NCBI GenBank assembly: GCA_902525355.1
Contig: CABZGO010000015.1
Location: forward strand, 1-37,874
Reading direction: 5' to 3'
Length of the DNA: 37,874 nt
DNA from: an uncultured Pelagibacteraceae bacterium
GTDB taxonomy: Bacteria > Pseudomonadota > Alphaproteobacteria > Pelagibacterales > Pelagibacteraceae
A program made the translations under genes and the position numbers. The notes below the pieces were generated by a model that saw only the letters and a list, made by a program, of their open reading frames with translations, had not been told where the DNA came from and did not search any database. Of the stretch, positions 13,944-22,285 are shown piece after piece (within the stretch, counting starts at the first letter, position 1; the number at the start of each line of letters is the position of its first letter).

Positions 13944-16517
13944 CTAAGCTACCATGCTCTCAGCTTTTTGAAGGTCAACAGCAACTAGTTGACTTATCCC
14001 TTTCTCTGGCATTGTGACCCCATATAATCTATCCATTTTTGACATAGTTAACGCATGGTGGGTCACTATTATAAATCTTGTAGAAGTAATCTTTGTCAGT
14101 TCATTTAAGAGATTACAAAATCTAGTTACATTCGCATCATCTAGTGGAGCGTCTACTTCATCTAAAACACAGATAGGTGAGGGGTTAGTTAAAAATACTG
14201 CAAATATTAAGGATAATGCTGTTAAAGCCTGTTCACCACCTGAAAGCAGGGTAATCGACTGAAGTCTTTTTCCAGGAGGGCTTACTAGCATTTCCAAACC
14301 AGCATCTAGTGGATCATCGGAGTCTACTAGTTCTAATTTAGCGCTACCCCCATTAAATAATTTTGTGTAAACCTCATTAAATTTTCTATTTACTCTCTCA
14401 AAAGCGTCCAATAATCTTTCTCGACCCTTTTGATTTAGTTCAGTTATGCTCTCCTTTAATTTTAAAATTGCTGTAACAAGATCTTGTCTATCTTGTTCCA
14501 TTTTTTTTATGTCTGTTTTATATTTTTCAGTTTCATCATCTGCTCTTAAGTTAACGGATCCAAGCTTTTCCCTTTCCCTCTTTTTTTCATCTAGTAACTC
14601 TTCTTGAGTAACTAAGTCAGGAAATTCAGCATGTTTTTCAAGATTTGAATAATTAAGTATATTGTCTTCTTCAATATTTAACTCTGTCATAACTCTTTCC
14701 AAAAGGTCATTTCTTCTTTTATTTAAACCTTCAATGGTCGCCCCAGAGCTTGCTTTCTTCTCTCTAATTTCAATTGAATTTTCTTTTGTGTTGTTTAATT
14801 GATTTCTAATTTCTGTAATATTATTATCGATTTTTTCAACTAAAATTTCATTCTCATTTTTTTCATTTTCTGAAATCCTTAAGTTTTCAGAAATTTTCCC
14901 TTTTTTTTCTGCTTGAGATTGAGGTTGTTTTTCCAAAGCATTCAGTTTTTCTACAAGCTTATTTTTTCTTGTGTTGAGCTCATTAACCATCTTTTCAGAA
15001 TTAGTTAAAAGATTTTGCCAGCTTTCAAATTCTTGATCAATTATATTTATTCTCTCTTTTCTTTTGACAGACTCATTTTTTATGTTTTGATTTTTACTGT
15101 AAGTTTCGGCATAATCGTCTTGTAATTTTTTTATATGATCACTTTTTGATGTTAGAGTTGAAATCACATTATCATTCTCAACTTCATTAACTTTCATAGT
15201 TAAAAAGGACAAGTCAATTATACATTCATCTAAAATTTTTATTGTCTGATGGTTTCTATTTTCTGAAATTAGTTTTTTAACTTCTTCGATTTTCCTTTTT
15301 ATATTGGTAATAATTTCATTATTTTTTTGCAAAGATTCAGCGCTAAAACTCTCAAATATTCCATCCATTCTATCCTGTTCAATTTTTAATTTTGATCTAG
15401 ATTTTTCTAGATCTTGATTGGAAAGTTTTTCGGTTTCATAATATTTTGAGTCTGTATCAATTAAGATATTTCTCTCCTCTTTTAATCTTTTTTCGTTAGA
15501 ATTTGCATCAATTACAATGCTTTTTTCTCTATCTATGTCTTCATCTATAACTTTTATAGAACTTTTTATTGTGTCAATCTCCTCATTTATCCTTGTACTT
15601 TCCTCATCTAGAGCCTTTAGTTCAAGATTTAATCTTTGAATCTTGGATAAATTTTCAATATTTTTTTGTCGTATAGGCTCTACTATTTCAATTTCATTTT
15701 TAATTTTAGTTTCTAATTCATTAATTTGTTTATTAAATTCCTCAACTTTACCATCTGCCTCATTATTCACTTCATTTTCTATAGTGATTTCTTTATCAAT
15801 TTCTCTAAGTCTTAAATAATAAAGTCCTGCCTCTACTTTTTTTATTTCCTCTGAAATTAATTTATACTTTGCAGCCTCCTCAGCTTGTTTTTGTAAATTT
15901 GCTAATTGTTTTTCTTGTTGTCTTCTAAGTTCGTCGGCTCTCTTTAAATTATTCTCTGCTGCTCCTAATCTAATTTCTGCTTCATGCCTTCTAACATGCA
16001 AACCAGCTATTCCAGCAGCTTCTTCAAGTATAGCTCTTCTATCAGATGGTTTTGCTGTAACTAATGCTCCAATCCTACCTTGACTTATCAATGATGGTGA
16101 ATGAGCCCCTGTAGAAAGGTCTGCAAAAAACATTTGTGCATCTTTGGCTCTAACTTCTTTGTTATTTATGTAAAATTTTGATCCTTTATCTTTCTCAATC
16201 TTTCTTCTAATTTCTATTTCCTCAAGATCATTGTATTGGTGTGGTCCATCTTTGTTCTCATTATTTAAACTTAAAACTACTTCAGCAATATTTTTTGATG
16301 GCTTATTTGATGTGCCTGAAAATATTACATCCTCCATTCCAGAGCCCCTCATACTTTTTGCTGAAGTTTCTCCCATGCACCATCTAAGAGATTCAACTAT
16401 GTTTGACTTTCCACAACCGTTAGGACCAACAATTCCTGTAAGACCTTTTTCAATTAAAAAGTTAGTTTTCTCTGCAAAAGACTTAAAGCCATTTAATTGG
16501 ATTTTTTTAAACTCCAT
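13944..16517 (-). CDS. smc: Chromosome segregation SMC ATPase, short form lacking an evident hinge
   Basis: An 857-aa SMC protein, whereas bacterial SMC is usually about 1,150-1,200 aa. Both ATPase halves are intact: Walker A GPNGCGKSN (31-39), the Q-loop region SLISQGRIG, the ABC signature LLSGGEQAL (757-765) and Walker B CVLDEVDAPLDD (783-794). SKSMRG-like, GAHSP and LEEAAGI motifs are typical of alphaproteobacterial SMC. The middle (about residues 180-700) is nearly continuous Lys/Glu/Asn-rich coiled coil. I see no glycine-bearing globular hinge: between residues 257 and 539 there is a single Gly (G386). The ORF is uninterrupted. It starts 8 bp after the DsbA-like gene and ends 4 bp before atpI. 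Confidence 0.92.
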   Translation of the reverse strand: MEFKKIQLNGFKSFAEKTNFLIEKGLTGIVGPNGCGKSNIVESLRWCMGETSAKSMRGSGMEDVIFSGTSNKPSKNIAEVVLSLNNENKDGPHQYNDLEEIEIRRKIEKDKGSKFYINNKEVRAKDAQMFFADLSTGAHSPSLISQGRIGALVTAKPSDRRAILEEAAGIAGLHVRRHEAEIRLGAAENNLKRADELRRQQEKQLANLQKQAEEAAKYKLISEEIKKVEAGLYYLRLREIDKEITIENEVNNEADGKVEEFNKQINELETKIKNEIEIVEPIRQKNIENLSKIQRLNLELKALDEESTRINEEIDTIKSSIKVIDEDIDREKSIVIDANSNEKRLKEERNILIDTDSKYYETEKLSNQDLEKSRSKLKIEQDRMDGIFESFSAESLQKNNEIITNIKRKIEEVKKLISENRNHQTIKILDECIIDLSFLTMKVNEVENDNVISTLTSKSDHIKKLQDDYAETYSKNQNIKNESVKRKERINIIDQEFESWQNLLTNSEKMVNELNTRKNKLVEKLNALEKQPQSQAEKKGKISENLRISENEKNENEILVEKIDNNITEIRNQLNNTKENSIEIREKKASSGATIEGLNKRRNDLLERVMTELNIEEDNILNYSNLEKHAEFPDLVTQEELLDEKKREREKLGSVNLRADDETEKYKTDIKKMEQDRQDLVTAILKLKESITELNQKGRERLLDAFERVNRKFNEVYTKLFNGGSAKLELVDSDDPLDAGLEMLVSPPGKRLQSITLLSGGEQALTALSLIFAVFLTNPSPICVLDEVDAPLDDANVTRFCNLLNELTKITSTRFIIVTHHALTMSKMDRLYGVTMPEKGISQLVAVDLQKAESMVA

Positions 16518-16525
16518 TCAATGAC

Positions 16526-17107
16526 TTATATCAGTTTTTCAATATATTTTTTTAATTTTTTGTAGTTTTTTGGATTTTCGAACTTTTCACCGTTGATTAT
16601 AAGTGTTGGAGTTGCTTCTATTTTGTAGTTTTTGGCTCCATTGATTCGGTCTTCTAAAATAAAATCTTCAGTTTTTGAGTCGGCGATACATTTATCAAAA
16701 TTTAATTTGAAACCAGATTCTTTAACTACTTGTTTTAAATTTTTATTGAGATCCTCTATAGTGCTTCCTTTAACCCAGCTACTTTGATTATTGTATAAGT
16801 GATGAAGTATTTCTGATTTTCCATCATTTTTACAATGAGCTATTTTTGCTGCATTAAAAGCAGCCATATCTAATGGAAAATTTCTAAATTCAATTGATAT
16901 TAAACCATTATCAATAAAATCTGTTTTTAAATTTGGATATACATTTTTATGAAAATCTGCACAATGACTACATGTTAAAGACTCAAAGACTATAAGTTTT
17001 ACTTTTGCATCAACATTGCCTTCAGTAATCGATTTAATATCTGCTTTTGCATAAAGATTAACAAAAAATAAAGATATTATAAATGTTTGTATTAATATTT
17101 TTTTCAT
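16526..17107 (-). CDS. DsbA/DsbG-like periplasmic thioredoxin-fold protein
   Basis: A 193-aa secreted protein. Residues 1-22 form a signal peptide (basic start, hydrophobic core, AKA end). The redox motif CSHC is at C46-C49 in ESLTCSHCADFHK. The helical insert and the cis-proline region ATPTLIINGE place it in the DsbA-like DSBA/thioredoxin_4 group, which makes or isomerises disulfides in exported proteins. It overlaps the DUF721 gene by 4 bp (ATGA). Exact substrate preference cannot be read from the sequence. Confidence 0.88.
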   Translation of the reverse strand: MKKILIQTFIISLFFVNLYAKADIKSITEGNVDAKVKLIVFESLTCSHCADFHKNVYPNLKTDFIDNGLISIEFRNFPLDMAAFNAAKIAHCKNDGKSEILHHLYNNQSSWVKGSTIEDLNKNLKQVVKESGFKLNFDKCIADSKTEDFILEDRINGAKNYKIEATPTLIINGEKFENPKNYKKLKKYIEKLI

Positions 17108-17583
17108 CTCGATTTAAATATTTTATTTAATTCTAACAAAGATTTTTTAATTTTATCATTCTTAATATTGGTTATCTGCTTAATATTTTTGCTTTTTGTC
17201 GCATTATTTATTTTGTTTTCTTTAATTTTTTCAAACTCTCCCTCAAAAGTTTTTAATTTAATAGCATCGACTACATTATAACCAAAAAATATATTAATTT
17301 TTTTTATTATTTCTTTCTTAGAGTATTCTAAAACTACTTCATTTCCTCTTTTTACCATTATATTTAAACAGCTCCCATTTAATTTCGAATTTTTATATGA
17401 TCTTGGGTATGATACGTTAAATAATTCTTTGCCAACAAGAAATTTCCAATTATCCAAAGTATTTGAATAAATTTGACCTTTTTTATTCAATATCCTTTTG
17501 GCTTCTTGGGGCAAAGTATCTTTAAAAGATCTTAGTCCTTGAACAGATGTAGTTCTCTGCTTAGTATTATATTTAAAATTCAT
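17104..17583 (-). CDS. DUF721-family protein
   Basis: A 159-aa basic protein of the DUF721/DciA-like family, judged from the N-terminal RSFKDTLPQEAKRILNKKG element, the central W-K-x-x-V-G-x-E-L-like segment (NWKFLVGKELFNVSYP) and the following basic beta-strand region. The C-terminal third is low-complexity Lys/Asn. Some family members are helicase-loading proteins (DciA), but I cannot assign that role here. I prefer the ATG at 17583 to the upstream one at 17595, because 17583 directly abuts the divergent mutY start. Confidence 0.72.
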   Translation of the reverse strand: MNFKYNTKQRTTSVQGLRSFKDTLPQEAKRILNKKGQIYSNTLDNWKFLVGKELFNVSYPRSYKNSKLNGSCLNIMVKRGNEVVLEYSKKEIIKKINIFFGYNVVDAIKLKTFEGEFEKIKENKINNATKSKNIKQITNIKNDKIKKSLLELNKIFKSR

Positions 17584-18570
17584 ATGACAAGTCAAAACAT
17601 ACCAAATAAAATTTTGAATTGGTACGATAATAATAAAAGAGACCTTCCTTGGCGAAAAAAAGTCTCTAGAACTAAAAAAGAATATTTTACGCTAGTCAGT
17701 GAATTTATGTTGCAGCAAACACAAGTGAAGACCGTAATTCCATATTTTGAAGATTTTATCTCTAAAATCCCAGATTTAAAAAGTTTATCAAGAGTTAGAG
17801 ATGCTAAATTGATAAAATGTTGGGAAGGATTAGGCTATTATTCAAGAGCCAAAAATCTTAAAAAATCAGCAAAACAAATTATAAATGAATTTAAGGGCCA
17901 GCTTCCAAAAAATGAGGACGATTTAAAATCACTACCTGGAATAGGGGATTATACATCTAAAGCAATTATGGCAATTGCATTCAATAAAAAAATAATTCCT
18001 TTAGATGGAAACGTTGAAAGAGTTTTAAAAAGAGTATTTTATTTAAAAAAAGAAAAAGAAATTTCTAAAGAAAATTTACATAAAAAAAAAACTTTTTTTG
18101 AAGAAACAAATAGGGCTAGCGATTATGCTCAAGCTATAATGGAAATAGGTGCATTAATCTGTAAACCATCCAATCCACTTTGTTATCAATGTCCCATATC
18201 AACAAATTGCAAATCCTTTAAAAAAAATGACTTTGAAATAATTAAAATAAATAAATTTAATAAACAAAAGTTTTTTGAAGCAAATATTTTTCAAAATAAA
18301 CAAAATAATTACTATCTTTTAAAAAACAGAAAATTTAACTTTTTAAAAGATATGCCTATATTTCCCATGAATGAGATACCTAAGACAAAATTTAAAAATC
18401 ATTTAGGAAAAAGGATAAATATAAAAATGTCAAATATGGATATGAGAATTGCAATTAATATGAAAAATAATTTACCAGAAAAGAGCGATGGATTTTTTAT
18501 TAATGTAAAAGATTTAAGCAATTGGACTTTACCTTCGCTTACAAAGAAAATACTTAATAGTATCAAATAA
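17584..18570 (+). CDS. mutY: A/G-specific adenine DNA glycosylase
   Basis: A 328-aa base-excision repair enzyme that removes A opposite 8-oxoG. Visible features are the catalytic Glu in SEFMLQQTQV (about E40), the helix-hairpin-helix LPGIGDYTSKAI, the catalytic Asp in IPLDGNVERV and a complete 4Fe-4S motif (C-x6-C-x2-C-x5-C in CKPSNPLCYQCPISTNC). The C-terminal NUDIX-like domain is present but degenerate. I start at MTSQNIPN (17584), as the 15 residues upstream do not fit the family and overlap the divergent gene. Confidence 0.94.
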   Translation: MTSQNIPNKILNWYDNNKRDLPWRKKVSRTKKEYFTLVSEFMLQQTQVKTVIPYFEDFISKIPDLKSLSRVRDAKLIKCWEGLGYYSRAKNLKKSAKQIINEFKGQLPKNEDDLKSLPGIGDYTSKAIMAIAFNKKIIPLDGNVERVLKRVFYLKKEKEISKENLHKKKTFFEETNRASDYAQAIMEIGALICKPSNPLCYQCPISTNCKSFKKNDFEIIKINKFNKQKFFEANIFQNKQNNYYLLKNRKFNFLKDMPIFPMNEIPKTKFKNHLGKRINIKMSNMDMRIAINMKNNLPEKSDGFFINVKDLSNWTLPSLTKKILNSIK

Positions 18571-18574
18571 ATTG

Positions 18575-19705
18575 ATGAAAAGAATTGCGATTATTGGTGG
18601 AGGGATATCAGGCTTATATTTTGCAAATCTTTTAAATAATAAAAAAGATTTTGAATATAAAATATTTGAAAAAAAAGATAAATATAATTTCCTCGAGGGT
18701 TATGGAATTCAATTATCAGTAAATAGTATAAAATTATTGAATAGTATTGGATTTAAAAATCTACCTGCATCTGAAGTTAACTTTCCTTCAAAAGTTACTT
18801 TCATACAGGCAAATAATTCAAAAAAAATCTGTGACATAGACCTTACAAAATTTAATGATTATTCTAATAGATATACAACACTAAAAAGATCAACATTATT
18901 AAAATTCTTATTTCAAAACGTACCAAAAGAAAAAATTAAATTTAATTCAAATATAACAAAAATAGAAAATTCAAATAGCCTTTCAGTTACTTTTGGAGAT
19001 AATAAAAATGAAGAATTTGATTATTTAATTATTTCTGATGGTATTTTTTCAAAAACAAGGTCATTAATATCGAATGAAATTACAAGTCCAAAATATAATC
19101 TTAATGTTGCACTACGAGGTAAATTAACAGGCCATCATGGTAGTGATATTTCAATATACATGGGATCAAAAAGTCACTTTGTGACCTATCCTGTAAATCA
19201 AAATAATGAACATAATTTTGTAGCTATTATAAAAAAAAAATTATCATCAGATGAATTAAAAAATCATGATTTATTCAAATCTGAGGAATTTTTATCATCT
19301 TTAGTATCAAGTTTGCAAAAAACATCCCAAATAAACGTAGAAAATTTAAGTGAATTGAAATCATTTCCTGTATACGTTAGCAGCGACTTTCCAAGTCTTA
19401 ATAAAAAAAATATATTTTTGTCAGGTGATGCTTTATTCACTTTTCCTCCATCATTTGCTCAAGGAGCTTCCCAAAGCATTGAAACTGCAAACGATATATT
19501 AAAAAGTATTTCGAGTGGCACAAATGAATTCTATCAAGAAAGGATTCGTATTATTTCTTCTATAAATAATAAATCAAAATTAAACCATTTTTCATTTCAC
19601 TTATCAAATCCCATTAGTATTTTTATTAGAAATAAAATTTTGAAATATCTTTCAAAAAATGAAACATTTCTTGAAAATTACTTAGGAAAAATTTACAGAG
19701 CTTAA
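18575..19705 (+). CDS. FAD-dependent monooxygenase, UbiH/salicylate-hydroxylase-like
   Basis: A 376-aa group A flavoprotein monooxygenase. The N-terminal FAD motif is IAIIGGGISGLYFANLL, the DG motif is ISDGIFSKTRS and the second FAD motif is FLSGDALFTFPPSFAQGASQSIETA. The substrate could be a quinone precursor or another aromatic compound; the sequence does not settle it. The ATG at 18575 is preferred to an in-frame TTG one codon earlier. It follows mutY by 4 bp and ends tail-to-tail with ccrM, the two TAA stops sharing a TTAA. Confidence 0.82.
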   Translation: MKRIAIIGGGISGLYFANLLNNKKDFEYKIFEKKDKYNFLEGYGIQLSVNSIKLLNSIGFKNLPASEVNFPSKVTFIQANNSKKICDIDLTKFNDYSNRYTTLKRSTLLKFLFQNVPKEKIKFNSNITKIENSNSLSVTFGDNKNEEFDYLIISDGIFSKTRSLISNEITSPKYNLNVALRGKLTGHHGSDISIYMGSKSHFVTYPVNQNNEHNFVAIIKKKLSSDELKNHDLFKSEEFLSSLVSSLQKTSQINVENLSELKSFPVYVSSDFPSLNKKNIFLSGDALFTFPPSFAQGASQSIETANDILKSISSGTNEFYQERIRIISSINNKSKLNHFSFHLSNPISIFIRNKILKYLSKNETFLENYLGKIYRA

Positions 19706-20775
19706 TTTGTTGGTCTTAATCTTTGTCTCAAATCATCAATTGGTTTTAAAGATTTTCCAGATTTATAATGCCAAAAAGTCCATCCGTTACAACTTTCTGC
19801 ACCAATAATCTTTGCTGCAACTTTGTGAATTGAACCCTCTGATTGTTGATATTTGATACTTCCATCCACCATAATTTTAGCATTTATTTTTTTCTTTTGA
19901 TCATAAATTTCTGTTCCAGGTTTAATCAAGCCCATTTCAACTAATGATCCAAAAGGAATTCTTGGTTTTGATCTATTATTTTGAAGTGTGTCCAGATATT
20001 CATCTTTTATAACATCTGTATTGTCTAATCTTTTTATTGTAGCATCAAAATAATTTTTTTCCTTTTCAATTCCATAATAATTTCTACCTAATTTTTTAGA
20101 AACAACAGCCGTAGTACCTGATCCTAAAAATGGATCTAAAATAAAATCATTTTTATTTGATGAGGCTAATATTATTCTATGGAGTAACGCTTCTGGTTTT
20201 TGAGTAGAATGGACTTTTTTTCCATTGTTTTTTAATCTTTCTTTGCCATTGCAAATTGGAAGGTTCCATGTAGATCTCATTTGGAGGTCATCATTTAAGC
20301 ATTTTAATGATTGATAATTGAAAGTGTATTTCGACCCCTCACTTTTTGATGCCCAAATAAGCGTTTCGTGTGCGTTAGTAAACCTTGTTCCCCTAAAATT
20401 TGGCATTGGATTATTTTTATTCCAAATTACATCGTTTAGTATCCAAAAACCTAAATCTTGGATTGTAGCACCCACTCTAAAAATATTGTGGTAGCTACCT
20501 ATTACCCAAATCGATCCATTCTTTTTTAAAATTCTCTTACATTCTTTTAACCAATCAAAAGTAAATTCATCATAACTTTTAAAACTTTCAAATTGATCCC
20601 ATTTATCGTCTACAGCATCTACTTTAGATGTATCCGGTCTACTTAATTCTTTTTTTAATTGAAGGTTGTATGGGGGATCTGCAAAAATAAGATCAAAAGT
20701 TTCATCAGGAATTTTTTTTAATTCCTTTAAACTATCTCCATTAATAATTTTGTTTTTTAAAGTTTGATTACTCAT
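19702..20775 (-). CDS. ccrM: CcrM-type adenine-N6 DNA methyltransferase (GANTC)
   Basis: A 357-aa beta-class N6-adenine methyltransferase. The catalytic FADPPYNLQL motif (about 32-40) precedes the SAM-binding DPFLGSGTT motif (214-222), the beta-class order. The C-terminal about 90 residues (from GLIKPGTEIYD) form the RAMA-like domain typical of the solitary alphaproteobacterial methylase CcrM, which methylates GANTC in the cell cycle. No restriction enzyme is nearby. The upstream region holds a strong candidate promoter loaded with GANTC sites, suggesting self-control by methylation. Confidence 0.95.
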   Translation of the reverse strand: MSNQTLKNKIINGDSLKELKKIPDETFDLIFADPPYNLQLKKELSRPDTSKVDAVDDKWDQFESFKSYDEFTFDWLKECKRILKKNGSIWVIGSYHNIFRVGATIQDLGFWILNDVIWNKNNPMPNFRGTRFTNAHETLIWASKSEGSKYTFNYQSLKCLNDDLQMRSTWNLPICNGKERLKNNGKKVHSTQKPEALLHRIILASSNKNDFILDPFLGSGTTAVVSKKLGRNYYGIEKEKNYFDATIKRLDNTDVIKDEYLDTLQNNRSKPRIPFGSLVEMGLIKPGTEIYDQKKKINAKIMVDGSIKYQQSEGSIHKVAAKIIGAESCNGWTFWHYKSGKSLKPIDDLRQRLRPTN

Positions 20776-20788
20776 TTTTTAATTATTA

Positions 20789-20817
20789 ATTAGACTCCAG
20801 AGTAGAGTCGCCGTCAA
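20789..20817 (-). promoter_or_regulatory. Predicted ccrM promoter with embedded GANTC sites
   Basis: On the minus strand TTGACG (complement of 20812-20817) is followed by a 17-nt spacer and TCTAAT (complement of 20789-20794), each matching the sigma70-type consensus at 5 of 6 positions. Transcription would start only about 7 nt before the ccrM ATG. A GANTC site overlaps the -10 (20793-20797) and another lies in the spacer (20805-20809). A third is just upstream (20837-20841). Methylation state could therefore affect promoter use. Confidence 0.7.
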
Positions 20818-20850
20818 CCTGAGATTGAATTATTTTGAGTCTACTTGTTA

Positions 20851-21429
20851 CTATTTTTTTCTGTGACTCAATATGTTGTGTATTGGATTGAATGTTTTTC
20901 GATGAAATCTAGTTACTCCATATTTTCTAATAGCATTAATGTGATCTCTAGTTCCATAACCAGCATTTAAATCCCATTTATATTTTTTAAAACTTTCTGA
21001 CATTTTGAGCATCAGTTTATCTCTTGAAACTTTTGCAATTATTGATGCTGCTGATATTTCTTTAATTTTTTGGTCTCCTTTAATTATTGTTTTAATAAGA
21101 TAATTACTTATTTCTGGTGACTTATTTCCGTCAATAAGTACTAAATTTGGTTTAACTTTTAGTTTTTTTATAGCTCTCTTCATGGCTAATAAACTAGCAT
21201 TTAAAATATTTAGTTTTTGTATTTCCTTAACTGAGGCAGATCCTATAGTCCAAATAGAATTTTTTTTTATATATTTTGCTAATTTTTCTCTATCAATCTT
21301 ATTTAACTTTTTTGAATCTTTGATCTCTTTCTTGTTAATATTTTTTTTGAGAATAACAGCTGCAGCATATACTGGACCAATTAAACTTCCTCTACCAACT
21401 TCATCAACTCCAGCTATAATTTTTCTCAT
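20851..21429 (-). CDS. rnhB: Ribonuclease HII
   Basis: A 192-aa RNase HII that removes misincorporated ribonucleotides and RNA from RNA:DNA duplexes. The catalytic DE pair is in GVDEVGRGSLIGPV (D9, E10). LIDGNKSPE carries the third Asp, and AASIIAKVSRD matches the family. The start codon overlaps the stop of the 44-aa gene by one base (TAATG). It ends 75 bp before ccrM. Together with rnhA at 4805, the window encodes both RNase H types. Confidence 0.96.
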   Translation of the reverse strand: MRKIIAGVDEVGRGSLIGPVYAAAVILKKNINKKEIKDSKKLNKIDREKLAKYIKKNSIWTIGSASVKEIQKLNILNASLLAMKRAIKKLKVKPNLVLIDGNKSPEISNYLIKTIIKGDQKIKEISAASIIAKVSRDKLMLKMSESFKKYKWDLNAGYGTRDHINAIRKYGVTRFHRKTFNPIHNILSHRKK

Positions 21430-21563
21430 TAAGTAATAAAAAAATGATATAAAAGTACTCCAACTATCAAACCTTTAATAAAAGTAATCCACAATAATCC
21501 ATAATTTGAAAGATTAATTTTTTCTCTCCACCAATTTATATATTTTTTATGTATTTCTATCAT
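21429..21563 (-). CDS. Unknown 44-aa single-helix membrane protein
   Basis: This short ORF reads MIEIHKKYINWWREKINLSN and continues into a hydrophobic helix (about residues 22-43: tryptophan, isoleucine, leucine and valine rich), ending in FFIT. The stop codon overlaps the rnhB start as TAATG, the same coupling used by other gene pairs here. A basic, Trp-containing amphipathic N-terminus and one membrane helix suggest an inner-membrane microprotein. It fills almost the whole space between the UDG gene and rnhB. I do not recognise a family. Confidence 0.6.
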   Translation of the reverse strand: MIEIHKKYINWWREKINLSNYGLLWITFIKGLIVGVLLYHFFIT

Positions 21564-21570
21564 CGTAAAG

Positions 21571-22275
21571 TTAGACTAATATTCTTAATTCATCAATTTT
21601 CTTCCTAATTTGTTTTAAATCAGCCCAAGAATATTTTTTTTGTTCAGCTTGCCTTAATAAATATGCTGGGTGAAATGTGATCATTGTTAAGTATGTTTTA
21701 TTATGAATGATTAAATCTTTCCAAACACCTCTTTCTTTTGAAATTTTTATCTTAGATCCAAAAAGAGATTCCATAGCTGTACTACCCATTAGAATTAAAA
21801 TTTTAGGATCAATAATCGAAATATGTTTTCTAAGAAAATTTGAGTATCTATTAATTTCGGAAGGCTCAGGCTTTCTGTTATTTGGCGGTCGATAGTTAAC
21901 TACATTAGTTATATAAATTTTATTTCTTTTTATTTGAATAGCCTCTAACATTTTATTCAATAATAGTCCAGCGTCTCCCACAAATGGCTTTCCTTGCTCG
22001 TCTTCTTTTTGGCCTGGACCTTCACCGATTAGCATAATTTTACTTTCGCTGTTCCCATCTGCAAATACTAATTGCGTAGCATTATTTTTCAGTTCGCAAT
22101 TATCTATACTTTTGATTTCGCTTTTTAATTCAAAAAGAAGTTTTTTTTTATCTTCTAGCTGTGGTTTAGTTTTAAGTCTGTTAATTGGTTTATCACTAAA
22201 TATATATTCAATTTCATTTGAGTTAAGATTTTCAAGGTTTAATATGTCATTTTGATTTTTGAGATTTAAAGTCAT
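21571..22275 (-). CDS. Uracil-DNA glycosylase, family-4-like (cysteine-poor)
   Basis: A 234-aa uracil-DNA glycosylase-superfamily enzyme that removes U from DNA. The GEGPGQKEDEQGKPFVGDAG motif carries the active-site signature of family 4, and TFHPAYLLRQ is the second catalytic motif. The cysteines that hold the 4Fe-4S cluster in thermophilic family-4 enzymes are replaced: Tyr in NVVNYRPPNNRKP and Ser in RYSNFL. Alphaproteobacterial relatives commonly lack them. I choose the ATG at 22275 (MTLNLKNQND); an upstream ATG at 22368 would run through the divergent TPR gene. Confidence 0.88.
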   Translation of the reverse strand: MTLNLKNQNDILNLENLNSNEIEYIFSDKPINRLKTKPQLEDKKKLLFELKSEIKSIDNCELKNNATQLVFADGNSESKIMLIGEGPGQKEDEQGKPFVGDAGLLLNKMLEAIQIKRNKIYITNVVNYRPPNNRKPEPSEINRYSNFLRKHISIIDPKILILMGSTAMESLFGSKIKISKERGVWKDLIIHNKTYLTMITFHPAYLLRQAEQKKYSWADLKQIRKKIDELRILV

Positions 22276-22285
22276 AAGTTTAAAT

